Assembly: GCF_014651375.1 (NCBI RefSeq)
Contig: NZ_BMWT01000001.1
Coordinates: 434,001-498,000, forward strand
DNA length: 64,000 bases
Source of the DNA: Tateyamaria omphalii
GTDB lineage: Bacteria > Pseudomonadota > Alphaproteobacteria > Rhodobacterales > Rhodobacteraceae
Direction: 5' to 3'
In this document: in pieces, positions 8,684-17,282 of the stretch
Layout: each line of letters begins with the position of its first letter
Position numbering within the stretch: the first letter of the stretch is position 1
The notes under the pieces: model-generated
Databases searched by the model: none
The model's input: the letters and a program-made list of their open reading frames with translations, nothing else
Told to the model about the DNA's origin: nothing
Translations under genes and position numbers: made by a program

Positions 8684-9523
8684 CTATTCCACCAAGGTCA
8701 AATCGGATAGAATTGATGGATCAACCTCTGCCGCGCCGGACTGGTCAATCTGTGCACCCGAAATCAATTCGGCGACGTAAGTTTCAACAGCGGCGCCGCG
8801 AACCTCCTCGGTCAATTCATCGCGCACGTCATCAAGCTTTGGGGCGTCAGCTTTGCGGGTTTCGTTCAGAATAATCACATGCCAGCCGAATTGGGTTTGC
8901 ACCGGGTCGGAAACTTCACCCACTTCAAGGGCAATGACCGCGGATTCGAAGCTGGGCACCATCGCGCCGCTTCCAAACCAACCAAGCTGTCCGCCGTTCG
9001 GGCCTGAGGGGCCAGTTGATTTTTCACGTGCTGTCGCTGCGAAATCCGCGCCGCCGTCGATCTCGGCCTTGATCGCCTTTGCCTCTTCTTCGGTTTCCAC
9101 CAAGATGTGTGACGCGTTGTATTCTTCCTGAGGAGTAACGTCTTCATATTTGGCGTCGTAAGCTGCCTTGATCGCCTCATCCGTCAGCTTCTCTTGGAAC
9201 AGGGTTTCCAACTCTTCGCCTGCAGTCAGGGACCGTGTTTCATTCTCGATCTGCAGACCGGTGCGTTTCGGCAATTCGCCATCAAATGCTTGCGACAGCA
9301 GGGTCTGGTTGATCAGCTGTTCCAGGATGCCGTTGAACAGCACATCGTTGGGCAATTGCTGGAATTGTTGCGGCAGAGATGCACGTGCCACGATCATGTG
9401 ACCGACCGTGATGTCGGTGCCATTTACCGTCGCGACAACCGTGTCAGCATCCTGTGCGGCAGCTGGTAACGCCAAGGCGGCGACCAGACCAAGCGCTGGC
9501 AGGGAAAAGAAACGTTTTTTCAT
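8684..9523 (-). CDS. Periplasmic parvulin-type peptidyl-prolyl cis-trans isomerase
   Basis: This 279-residue protein has a Sec signal peptide (MKKRF, then a hydrophobic stretch ending ALPAAAQ-DA) and acts in the periplasm as a folding helper. A SurA-like N-terminal helical region (about 25-120) precedes the parvulin domain (about 130-225), which shows ASHILVETEEEA, the GGQLGWFGSGAMVPSFE stretch and the FGWHVI ending. The ATG at 9523 follows AAGGA and starts the signal peptide; an ATG 48 bases upstream would spoil it. It heads the operon with argJ and mutT and is divergent from secA, which fits a shared secretion theme. Confidence 0.9.
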   Translation of the reverse strand: MKKRFFSLPALGLVAALALPAAAQDADTVVATVNGTDITVGHMIVARASLPQQFQQLPNDVLFNGILEQLINQTLLSQAFDGELPKRTGLQIENETRSLTAGEELETLFQEKLTDEAIKAAYDAKYEDVTPQEEYNASHILVETEEEAKAIKAEIDGGADFAATAREKSTGPSGPNGGQLGWFGSGAMVPSFESAVIALEVGEVSDPVQTQFGWHVIILNETRKADAPKLDDVRDELTEEVRGAAVETYVAELISGAQIDQSGAAEVDPSILSDLTLVE

Positions 9524-9564
9524 GGAACAGTCCTTGGGCTTCTGCGCCCCACCCGAGGCGCGCA

Positions 9565-9593
9565 TTGACACGGTTTCGCGTGACCCTTACATC
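9565..9593 (+). promoter_or_regulatory. Predicted secA promoter
   Basis: TTGACA (9565-9570) and TACATC (9588-9593) are 17 bases apart in the divergent gap before secA. The -35 box is a consensus match and the -10 box is moderate. Confidence 0.45.
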
Positions 9594-9631
9594 GCCCTAT
9601 GGACGCGGCCCGGGCCGGTTTTCGCCCACCG

Positions 9632-9660
9632 TATTTATGGGCTTGGCGCGCGTCCGGCAA
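9632..9660 (-). promoter_or_regulatory. Predicted promoter of the parvulin-argJ-mutT operon
   Basis: On the minus strand TTGCCG (9655-9660) and TAAATA (9632-9637) are 17 bases apart, about 110 bases upstream of the parvulin start. It lies between the predicted secA promoter and the secA start codon, so transcripts from the two promoters would overlap. Confidence 0.45.
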
Positions 9661-9700
9661 GCAATTGCTGCACAACATGAATTGATCGGCTGGAGAACGC

Positions 9701-12400
9701 ATGCTCGGTTTCGGAACTCTCACCAGGAAGGTGTTTGGCACACCCAATGATCGCAAGGTCAAGGGCGCGCGTCCGCTGGTCGAAAAGATCAATGCGCTTG
9801 AGCCAGAATTTGAAGCGCTGAGTGATGAAGGGCTGAAGGACAAGACGCAAGCTTTGGCAGAGCGTGCGATGGGCGGAGAAAGCCTGGATGACCTTCTGCC
9901 CGAAGCCTTTGCCAACTGCCGCGAAGCGGCCAAGCGGACCCTGGGTTTGCGTGCCTATGACACTCAGCTTCTGGGCGCGATCTTTCTGCATCAGGGCAAC
10001 ATTGCTGAGCAGAAGACAGGTGAAGGCAAAACCCTGACCGCGACCTTTGCGACATATCTGAACGCTCTGACCGGCAAGGGTGTCCACGTTGTAACCGTGA
10101 ACGATTACCTTGTGCAGCGTGATGCGGAATGGATGGGCAAGGTGTTTTCCGCTCTTGGTCTGACCACTGGTGTTGCCATTGCCGGTATGGACGAGGATGC
10201 CAAGCGCGAAGCGTATGCGTGCGACGTAACCTACGCCACGAATAATGAGCTTGGGTTCGACTATCTGCGCGACAACATGAAGCCCACGATCGAGGATATG
10301 GTCCAGCGCGGCCACAACTACGCCATCGTGGACGAAGTCGACAGCATCCTGATCGACGAGGCGCGGACACCACTGATTATCTCGGGCCCGTTGCAAGACC
10401 GGTCCGAGATGTATGTCACCATCGACAGCATCATTCCCCTGATCGAGGAAGATCACTTTACCCTCGATGAGAAGCAGAAGAACGTCACCTTCACGGACGA
10501 AGGCAACGAGTTTCTGGAAGAACAGTTGCGCGTGCGTGATCTGATCGAACCCGAGGCGTCGCTCTATGATCCGGAAAGCACGTCTATCGTCCACCACGTC
10601 AATCAGGGTTTGCGTGCGCACAAGCTGTTTCAGAAAGACAAGGATTACATCGTTCGCAATGGCGATGTCGTTCTGATCGACGAATTTACCGGTCGCATGA
10701 TGGCTGGCCGCCGTTTGTCCGACGGTTTGCACCAGGCCATCGAGGCCAAGGAAGGCGTGCAAATCCAACCCGAGAACCAGACGCTGGCGTCGGTAACCTT
10801 CCAAAACTATTTCCGCCTCTACAACAAACTGGCGGGTATGACAGGTACTGCGGCGACAGAGGCCGAGGAGTTTGCCACGATCTACGGCCTTGGTGTGGTC
10901 GAAGTCCCGACGAACAAACCCATTGCGCGTGTTGACGAAGATGATCAGGTCTTCCGGACGGGGCAGGAAAAGTACAATGCCATGATCGACGAGATCAAGG
11001 CAGCCCATGAAAAGGGGCAGCCGGTTCTGGTCGGTACCACATCCATCGACAAGTCCGAGATGTTTTCGGAAGCGCTCAAGGCTCAGAATATTGAACACAA
11101 CGTTCTGAACGCGCGCCAGCACGAGCAAGAGGCGCAGATTATTGCTGACGCAGGCAAGTTGGGTGCTGTGACCATAGCGACGAACATGGCTGGCCGTGGC
11201 ACCGACATTCAGCTGGGCGGCAATGTCGAAATGAAAGTGCTTGAAGCGATAACCGCTGGCCCGCAAGCCGATCCGGAAGAAGTACGCAAACGGATTGAGG
11301 CCGAGCACGAAGACGAAAAGCAGAAGGTGCTTGCTGCTGGTGGTTTGTTCGTTCTGGCATCCGAACGCCATGAAAGCCGCCGCATCGATAACCAGCTGCG
11401 CGGACGTTCGGGGCGGCAGGGTGATCCGGGCCGCACATCCTTCTACCTGAGCCTTGAAGATGACCTGATGCGTATCTTTGGCTCTGACCGTTTGGACAAG
11501 GTTCTCAAGACTCTCGGCCTGGAAGAGGGCGAGGCCATTGTGCATCCATGGGTGAACAAGTCTCTTGAACGCGCGCAGGCCAAGGTCGAGGGTCGCAACT
11601 TCGATATCCGCAAGCAGTTGCTCAAGTTCGATGACGTGATGAATGACCAGCGCAAGGTGATCTTCACCCAGCGCCGCGAGATCATGGAAGCCAAAGACCT
11701 GTCCGAAATCACGTCAGATATGCGGGACGAGGTCATTGATGACCTGATTGACCAGTACATGCCCGCCAAAAGCTATGCTGATCAATGGGACACAGAAGGC
11801 CTGTACGCTGCAGTGATCGAAAACCTGAGTATCGACGTACCTGTCATGGCTTGGTGCGAAGAAGAGGGTGTCGATGACGAGCAAATTCGTGAACGTTTGA
11901 TCGAGGCCAGCGACAAGTTGATGGCCGAGAAAGCCGAAGCGTTTGGCGAAGAAAACATGCGCAGCATCGAAAAGCAGTTGGTTCTGCAGGCCATCGATGG
12001 AAAGTGGCGCGAGCACCTTCTGACGCTTGAACACCTGCGGTCGGTGGTTGGGTTCCGAGGTTACGCACAACGAGACCCGCTGAATGAGTACAAGAACGAG
12101 TCGTTCCAGCTGTTCGAATCGATGCTTGAAAGCTTGCGTACGGAGGTCACGAACAAACTTTCACGCATTCGGCCGCTGACGGATGAAGAGCGTGAACAGA
12201 TGTTGGCTCAGATGGCCGCTCAACAGCAGCCAGTTCAAAGTCCCGCCGAAACCAACGCACCGCCCGCACCCACGGCTGAGGCGGTCGCAAACGGGTTTGA
12301 TGAAAACGACCAAAGCACGTGGGGAAATCCGGGTCGTAACGAACTCTGTCCATGCGGTTCTGGAAAGAAGTTTAAACACTGCCACGGCGCGCTGGTCTGA
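9701..12400 (+). CDS. secA: Protein translocase ATPase SecA
   Basis: SecA (899 residues) drives unfolded preproteins through SecYEG by ATP hydrolysis. The Walker A motif TGEGKT is at about residues 106-111, the [20 protein letters not shown] segment carries the DEAD-like motif, and the second nucleotide-binding fold shows [13 protein letters not shown] and the [18 protein letters not shown] motif. The C-terminus keeps the zinc- and SecB-binding tail ([17 protein letters not shown]). It starts at ATG 9701 after GGAG. Full length, no damage. The convergence of secA with a periplasmic isomerase across one divergent promoter region is suggestive of coordinated export and folding. Confidence 0.98.
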   Translation: MLGFGTLTRKVFGTPNDRKVKGARPLVEKINALEPEFEALSDEGLKDKTQALAERAMGGESLDDLLPEAFANCREAAKRTLGLRAYDTQLLGAIFLHQGNIAEQKTGEGKTLTATFATYLNALTGKGVHVVTVNDYLVQRDAEWMGKVFSALGLTTGVAIAGMDEDAKREAYACDVTYATNNELGFDYLRDNMKPTIEDMVQRGHNYAIVDEVDSILIDEARTPLIISGPLQDRSEMYVTIDSIIPLIEEDHFTLDEKQKNVTFTDEGNEFLEEQLRVRDLIEPEASLYDPESTSIVHHVNQGLRAHKLFQKDKDYIVRNGDVVLIDEFTGRMMAGRRLSDGLHQAIEAKEGVQIQPENQTLASVTFQNYFRLYNKLAGMTGTAATEAEEFATIYGLGVVEVPTNKPIARVDEDDQVFRTGQEKYNAMIDEIKAAHEKGQPVLVGTTSIDKSEMFSEALKAQNIEHNVLNARQHEQEAQIIADAGKLGAVTIATNMAGRGTDIQLGGNVEMKVLEAITAGPQADPEEVRKRIEAEHEDEKQKVLAAGGLFVLASERHESRRIDNQLRGRSGRQGDPGRTSFYLSLEDDLMRIFGSDRLDKVLKTLGLEEGEAIVHPWVNKSLERAQAKVEGRNFDIRKQLLKFDDVMNDQRKVIFTQRREIMEAKDLSEITSDMRDEVIDDLIDQYMPAKSYADQWDTEGLYAAVIENLSIDVPVMAWCEEEGVDDEQIRERLIEASDKLMAEKAEAFGEENMRSIEKQLVLQAIDGKWREHLLTLEHLRSVVGFRGYAQRDPLNEYKNESFQLFESMLESLRTEVTNKLSRIRPLTDEEREQMLAQMAAQQQPVQSPAETNAPPAPTAEAVANGFDENDQSTWGNPGRNELCPCGSGKKFKHCHGALV

Positions 12401-12507
12401 TCGCACCGCCGCATTCCTGCCCCAAAGAGTCCTAAGGTTGGCCACAACCAGGCCGTGTTGCTGTGCGAAATCGTTCCTTAACCAATCCGTGGGAAGGGAA
12501 TGGGACA

Positions 12508-13527
12508 ATGGGACGTATGAAAGAGATCGCGACCGCAGTCGCGACACTAGCAATTGCCGTAGGCATCGGGTTCGTCATGCAAAGTGGCGAGACAGCGCGC
12601 GAGCGATATGGTGTGGCTGCGCGCTCAATGACATTCTCCGTAAAGGATGAGATAGACGAACAACTGAGTGCGAGCGCCAGTGCGAATGTTCTACTTGAGG
12701 TTCAAGAGATTGAACTGACGTCTGCCAGCAACGCCTCGATTATACCTTTGCCGCGCATGGACAGTGATGTGCAGCGCGTTTCGGTTCCAGCTGCAGCGCA
12801 ATTGCCACAAGTTCCTGAAGATTCTGATGCTCTTCCGCTGGCAGATGTGTGCGAAGTCACAGCAAATGCCGAAGTTGCACCCGCCGCGATGGTTAATCTG
12901 ACTTTGTCTGCACCTTGTGCAGTCAATGAGCGTCTGACTGTCCATCACAACGGAATGATGTTTACGGAAACCACCAACTCTGTCGGCGAATTGTCCGTAA
13001 CGGTCCCTGCATTGATCGAACACGCGGTTTTCATACTCGCTTTGACAAACGGAAGCGGGGCTGTCGCGCAAGCAATTGTGCCTGAGCTCGGACAATACGA
13101 GCGCACGGCTTTGCAGTGGCGGGGGCGCGCCGGCTTTGAGCTTCATGCACGTGAGTTTGGCGCCGACTACGGACAGGTTGGCCACGTGTGGTCCGGTGTC
13201 GATCAGAATGCTGATGGCATGACGGACGGCAGGAATGGATACATGATACGTTTGGGCGACAGTCAGGTGTTGGAACCTCTGATTGCCGAAGTATACACGT
13301 TCCCATCTGGAGTATCGGCAAGGTCCGGCACAATTGATCTGACTGTAGAGGCCGAAGTGACCGCCGCAAACTGTGGACTGGATGTTGAGGCTCAATCGCT
13401 GGAGATGATGGCTGGCGGCAAGATGAAGACGCAGGATTTGACCCTATCTGTGCCCGGTTGTGACGCAGTTGGAAACTTTCTGGTGTTGAACAATTTGGTT
13501 TCAGACATGAAAGTCGCCAGCAACTGA
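12508..13527 (+). CDS. Membrane-anchored or secreted protein of unknown function downstream of secA
   Basis: I do not recognise a domain in this 339-residue protein. It begins MGRMKEIATAVATLAIAVGI, one hydrophobic segment that could be an anchor or uncleaved signal. A low-complexity stretch (about 60-120) follows, then a beta-rich region containing paired cysteines (CEVTAN and SAPCAVNE; NCGLD and PGCDAV) that could form disulfides in the periplasm. A DQNADGMTDG loop resembles a calcium-binding turn. The start at 12508 has a purine-rich GGGAATGGGACA before it; an ATG nine bases later is an alternative. I recall similar secA neighbours in Rhodobacterales called translocase, a name not supported by the sequence. 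Confidence 0.7.
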   Translation: MGRMKEIATAVATLAIAVGIGFVMQSGETARERYGVAARSMTFSVKDEIDEQLSASASANVLLEVQEIELTSASNASIIPLPRMDSDVQRVSVPAAAQLPQVPEDSDALPLADVCEVTANAEVAPAAMVNLTLSAPCAVNERLTVHHNGMMFTETTNSVGELSVTVPALIEHAVFILALTNGSGAVAQAIVPELGQYERTALQWRGRAGFELHAREFGADYGQVGHVWSGVDQNADGMTDGRNGYMIRLGDSQVLEPLIAEVYTFPSGVSARSGTIDLTVEAEVTAANCGLDVEAQSLEMMAGGKMKTQDLTLSVPGCDAVGNFLVLNNLVSDMKVASN

Positions 13528-13548
13528 CCGCAGCGACATAGGCTTACC

Positions 13549-15102
13549 ATGGCTTTGTTACGTGCGGCGATTTTCGCCGCACTTTCTTTTTGGGGAACCG
13601 TGCTTCTTGCACAGGACGTCACGCTCACTTCGCCCGACGGGCAAGTGGAACTCAGCGGGACGCTTCTGGGGTTTGATGGCGAGTTCTATCGTATTGAAAC
13701 TGTCTATGGCGAACTGACCGTAGATGGGTCCGGTGTGCTGTGCGATGGGCCCGCCTGCCCTAATCTGCAAGACTTTGTTGCCGAAATCAGCGTGTCCGGG
13801 TCTTCCACCATGGGTGCTGTTCTGATGCCCGCCTTGATCGAAGGCTTCGCGCTGCGCAACAATTACGAGGCCGAGCGGGAAGAGATCGACGCGCGCAACT
13901 TCGTTTATGAGTTGGCAGATACCGAAACCGGAAAGCCCGTTGCACGCTTCTTTTTCCACGTGTCCACCACAGATGAGGGTTTTGCAGACCTGCTTGCCAA
14001 TGATGCGGACATTGTTATGGCTTTGCGTGAAATTCGACCCGACGAGCGCCAGCTTGCCCGTGATGCCGGGATGGGTGACATGACGCAGGCCAACCGCAGT
14101 CGCGTTCTCGCACTTGATGCCATGGTGCCGATCGTTGCCCCATCCAACCCTGTTGACCGTGTCTCTCCCCAGGATTTGGCCGCCGTCTTTGCCGGTACAA
14201 TCACGAACTGGGCGGACCTCGGCGGGGCGAATGCCCCCATTTCGTTGCACTTGCCGGACGCCCGGACCGGGCTGGGTCAATCGGTCGAGGACGATGTGAT
14301 GGGCCCCGCACGCTCCAATTTTGCGGATGTGATCACGCGCCATGACCGCGGGTTGGATGTTGTGAATGCTGTTTTGGCTGACCCATTTGCAATTGGCATC
14401 GCCAGCTATGCCGATACCGGCAATGCACGTGCACTTACGCTGACGGGATCTTGCGGGTTTTCTCTGTCGGCGGGTCGGGAGACCATCAAAACCGAAGATT
14501 ACCCACTTACCGCACCGATGTTTCTGTATTTGCCTGCAAGGCGCTTGCCAAAGATCGGACGAGAGTTTCTAACCTTTACGCGCGGTCCATCCGCTCAGGT
14601 GGTCATTCGTCGCGCCGGGTTCGTCGATCAGGCACCGGAAGAGGTTTCGATCAACGATCAGGGATATCGCTTTGCCAACGCCGTGACGTCCGCCGGACCG
14701 GAGATATCGCTCGAGGAGCTACAGCGCATGACTCGGACGTTCTACGGCATGGCCCGCCTCACGACTTCTTTCCGATTCGAGGCTGGATCGGTGCGTTTGG
14801 ATGCGCAGTCGCGATCAAATGTGCAGCAACTGGCGCGGGCGATGGAGCAGGGCAAGTACGATGCGCGGCAGGTTTTGTTGGTCGGGTTCAGCGATGGAGA
14901 CGGTCCTGCCTCTGCAAATCGGGATATTGCCCTGCGCCGTGCGGATGCAGTGCGGCGCGCTGTCGTTGCGGCCGCTGAGACGGCAAACTTTGACCGTATC
15001 GAATTGGTTGTAGATGCGTTTGGAGAGGCGCTTCCGATGGCATGCGACGACAGCGCTTGGGGCCGCAAGGCAAACCGGCGGGTCGAGGTGTGGGTGCGCT
15101 AG
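13549..15102 (+). CDS. PstS-like substrate-binding domain fused to an OmpA-like domain
   Basis: This 517-residue envelope protein has a signal peptide (about 1-21, cleaved near LLAQ-DV), then a short beta module (about 22-65) ending in a Cys pair (CDGPACP). A PBP-like domain of the phosphate-binding family (about 75-350) follows, with VSGSSTMG at the position of the PstS phosphate-binding loop and FAGTITNWADLGG. An OmpA C-terminal domain (about 405-517) ends in RKANRRVEVWVR. OmpA domains normally hold peptidoglycan, so the binding domain would be tethered to the wall instead of serving an ABC importer; no pst genes are adjacent. It follows the previous gene by 21 bases and overlaps radC head-on by four. 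Confidence 0.85.
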   Translation: MALLRAAIFAALSFWGTVLLAQDVTLTSPDGQVELSGTLLGFDGEFYRIETVYGELTVDGSGVLCDGPACPNLQDFVAEISVSGSSTMGAVLMPALIEGFALRNNYEAEREEIDARNFVYELADTETGKPVARFFFHVSTTDEGFADLLANDADIVMALREIRPDERQLARDAGMGDMTQANRSRVLALDAMVPIVAPSNPVDRVSPQDLAAVFAGTITNWADLGGANAPISLHLPDARTGLGQSVEDDVMGPARSNFADVITRHDRGLDVVNAVLADPFAIGIASYADTGNARALTLTGSCGFSLSAGRETIKTEDYPLTAPMFLYLPARRLPKIGREFLTFTRGPSAQVVIRRAGFVDQAPEEVSINDQGYRFANAVTSAGPEISLEELQRMTRTFYGMARLTTSFRFEAGSVRLDAQSRSNVQQLARAMEQGKYDARQVLLVGFSDGDGPASANRDIALRRADAVRRAVVAAAETANFDRIELVVDAFGEALPMACDDSAWGRKANRRVEVWVR

Positions 15103-15848
15103 AGGTAGCCTTCGGACTTGAAGCTTAGTTCACGGCTTTTGCCGACGATCAGATGGTCATGCAATGTAATCCCGAGGGCAGAACAGGCCATTTCCATCTT
15201 TGTCGTCATGTCAATGTCTGACTGGCTGGGAGTCGGGTCACCAGATGGGTGGTTGTGCACCAGAATCAAGGCGGATGCATTCAACTCCAACGCCCGTTTT
15301 GCCACTTCGCGCGGATAGACCGGAACATGATCGACAGTACCCTTTGCCTGTTCTTCGTCCGCGATCAGCACGTTCTTGCGGTCAAGATAGAGAACGCGAA
15401 ATTGCTCCGTCCCCCTGTGCGCCATTGTCGTGTGACAGTAATCTAGCAAGGCGTCCCAACTGGTGATCACGTGCGTGTTCATCACCTTGGCGCGCGCCAT
15501 GCGCTGGGCGGCTGCCTCCACGATTTTCAGCTCACATATGACGGCATCGCCAACGCCCTTAAATGCGCGCAACCGTTCAACCGGGGCGGTGATGACACGA
15601 TTGAAATCCCCGAATTCGGCCATCAGCGCATGTGCGAGCGGTTTGATATCTTGTCTGGGGATGGCGCGAAACAGAACCAGCTCAAGCATCTCGTAGTCAG
15701 GTAGAGCGGTGGCGCCGCCATCCATAAAGCGCGTGCGCAGCCGTTTGCGATGGTCCGCCATGTAGGATGGCGTACGTCCCTTGGGAAGCGGGGCAGGTGT
15801 GGCCTCGTCGAGATCAAAGGGCAGTGGTTGTTCTGCGAAATGTGACAT
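15099..15848 (-). CDS. radC: RadC-family JAB/MPN domain protein
   Basis: This 249-residue protein has a helix-hairpin-helix region (about 90-120, FKGVGDAVICEL) and a C-terminal JAB/MPN domain with a full metal site: a glutamate upstream, then HNHPSGDPTPSQSDID (about residues 195-212). RadC proteins were named for DNA repair, but that role is disputed and the MPN fold suggests metalloprotease or nuclease activity. Length is typical. Its 3' end overlaps the PstS-OmpA gene convergently by four bases. Upstream lies a 198-base gap filled by three palindromic repeats. Confidence 0.92.
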   Translation of the reverse strand: MSHFAEQPLPFDLDEATPAPLPKGRTPSYMADHRKRLRTRFMDGGATALPDYEMLELVLFRAIPRQDIKPLAHALMAEFGDFNRVITAPVERLRAFKGVGDAVICELKIVEAAAQRMARAKVMNTHVITSWDALLDYCHTTMAHRGTEQFRVLYLDRKNVLIADEEQAKGTVDHVPVYPREVAKRALELNASALILVHNHPSGDPTPSQSDIDMTTKMEMACSALGITLHDHLIVGKSRELSFKSEGYL

Positions 15849-15920
15849 GCCTGTAGAGTGCCGCAGTTTAGGTTAGCGAAAGATTAACCAAGGTTCGGAA
15901 GTTGATTGAGAAGCGTTGAT

Positions 15921-15942
15921 GGCGGATTGAAATCCGCCTTAC
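15921..15942. repeat. Palindromic repeat unit 1 (REP-like)
   Basis: GGCGGATT (15921-15928) pairs perfectly with AATCCGCC (15931-15938), and a TTAC tail follows. It matches the core of the two units downstream but its 5' flank has drifted from GTAA. Confidence 0.65.
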
Positions 15943-15952
15943 GAGCGCTCAC

Positions 15953-15978
15953 GTAACGCGGATCTTGATCCGCTTTAC
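15953..15978. repeat. Palindromic repeat unit 2 (REP-like)
   Basis: A 26-base unit in which GTAACGCGGATC pairs with GATCCGCTTTAC across TT, with one mismatch (C against T). It shares the GTAA...TTAC ends and GGCGGA-like core with its neighbours. Confidence 0.7.
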
Positions 15979-16012
15979 TGGACTACCTTCTGAGTGCTGG
16001 AGGGTAAGTCTT

Positions 16013-16038
16013 GTAAGGCGGAGTTAACTCCGCCTTAC
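16013..16038. repeat. Palindromic repeat unit 3 (REP-like)
   Basis: A perfect 26-base palindrome whose halves are GTAAGGCGGAGTT and AACTCCGCCTTAC. It starts nine bases after the dnaJ stop and may also protect or terminate the dnaJ message. Confidence 0.75.
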
Positions 16039-16046
16039 CTGTGATC

Positions 16047-17204
16047 CTAGCCCTTCATTGAGTCCCAAAAGGATTTAACCGACGAAAAGAAACTGGACGA
16101 TTCCGGGTTGTTCTCTTCCGAGAGTTCCTCGAATTCGCGCAGCAGTTCTTTTTGCCGTGCCGTCAGGTTGACCGGGGTTTCCACGGCCAATTCGATGAAC
16201 ATGTCGCCGGCACCGCCGCCCCGGAGGGCGGGCATACCCTTGTTGCGCAGGCGCATCTGCCGACCTGACTGTGAACCAGCGGGGATTTGCACGCGGCCAC
16301 GGCCACCGTCGATGGTTGGGACCTCAATGGACCCACCTAATGCCGCTGTTCCCATGCTCACCGGGACGCGGCAGAACAAATTTGTTCCATCCCGCTCAAA
16401 GAGCTTGTGATCAGCCACGTCGATAAAGATGTAGAGATCACCCGACGGACCGCCACGCATCCCGGCTTCACCTTCGCCGGCCAAACGGATGCGCGTTCCG
16501 GTTTCCACACCGGCAGGGATGTTAACCGAAAGCGCACGGTCCTTTTCGACACGGCCAGCGCCCGAGCAGACCTTGCATGGGTCCTTGATGATCTGGCCAA
16601 GACCAGAGCAGGTTGGACAGGTACGCTCGACAGTGAAGAAGCCCTGCTGGGCGCGGACTTTGCCCATGCCCGAGCAAGTTGGGCACGTTGTGGGTTCGGA
16701 TCCGCCCTCGGCCCCAGTTCCGTTACAGGCATCGCAAGACACCGATGTGGGGACGTTGATCGTCTTTTGCATGCCTGCGTAGGCATCTTCGAGAGACACC
16801 CGCAGATTGTAGCGCAAATCAGAGCCACGCGATGCACGTTGCCGTCCACCGCCGCCCCGTTGGCCGCCCATGAAATCGCCGAACAGGTCATCGAACACGT
16901 CGGAGAAGGCCGAGCCGAAATCGCCCTGGCCGCCGCCAAAGCCACCACCGGGACGTCCACCGCCGCCGCCCATTCCACCTTCGAACGCCGCATGACCGAA
17001 CCGGTCATAGGCGGCCTTCTTGTCGGCATCCTTTAGAACGTCATAGGCCTCGTTTGCTTCCTTGAACTGTGCTTCGGCGTTTGGATTGTCCGAATTTCGG
17101 TCAGGGTGCAGTTCCTTGGCTTTCTTGCGATAGCCTTTCTTGATCTCGTCGGCGGATGCGCCTTTCGAGACTCCAAGCACGTCGTAATAGTCACGTTTTG
17201 CCAT
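16047..17204 (-). CDS. dnaJ: Chaperone protein DnaJ
   Basis: DnaJ (385 residues) delivers unfolded clients to DnaK and stimulates its ATPase. The J domain (1-70) has the essential HPD in [13 protein letters not shown] Gly/Phe-rich linker (about 75-115) precedes the zinc domain with all four CxxCxGxG-type repeats ([32 protein letters not shown], about 145-215) and two C-terminal substrate-binding beta domains. It starts [12 protein letters not shown], 78 bases downstream of dnaK on the same strand; the gap contains a strong hairpin that probably lowers DnaJ relative to DnaK. Confidence 0.98.
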   Translation of the reverse strand: MAKRDYYDVLGVSKGASADEIKKGYRKKAKELHPDRNSDNPNAEAQFKEANEAYDVLKDADKKAAYDRFGHAAFEGGMGGGGGRPGGGFGGGQGDFGSAFSDVFDDLFGDFMGGQRGGGGRQRASRGSDLRYNLRVSLEDAYAGMQKTINVPTSVSCDACNGTGAEGGSEPTTCPTCSGMGKVRAQQGFFTVERTCPTCSGLGQIIKDPCKVCSGAGRVEKDRALSVNIPAGVETGTRIRLAGEGEAGMRGGPSGDLYIFIDVADHKLFERDGTNLFCRVPVSMGTAALGGSIEVPTIDGGRGRVQIPAGSQSGRQMRLRNKGMPALRGGGAGDMFIELAVETPVNLTARQKELLREFEELSEENNPESSSFFSSVKSFWDSMKG

Positions 17205-17230
17205 GGATTATGTCCTTTGCTGGAACGTCT

Positions 17231-17256
17231 GAGGCCGGCCCTTTGTGGCCGGCCTC
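17231..17256 (-). repeat. dnaK-dnaJ intercistronic hairpin
   Basis: GAGGCCGGCC (17231-17240) and GGCCGGCCTC (17247-17256) form a perfect 10-bp GC-rich stem around a six-base loop. No T run follows in the direction of transcription, so partial attenuation or mRNA protection is more likely than full termination. Confidence 0.6.
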
Positions 17257-17282
17257 GTGATTGGTTCCTCTGAGGCCCAAAA

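Noticed and set aside
9635-11545. Open frame of 636 codons on the minus strand over secA
   Set aside because: It lies entirely over secA and its upstream region, has no domain pattern and has the composition of an antisense frame of a high-GC gene.
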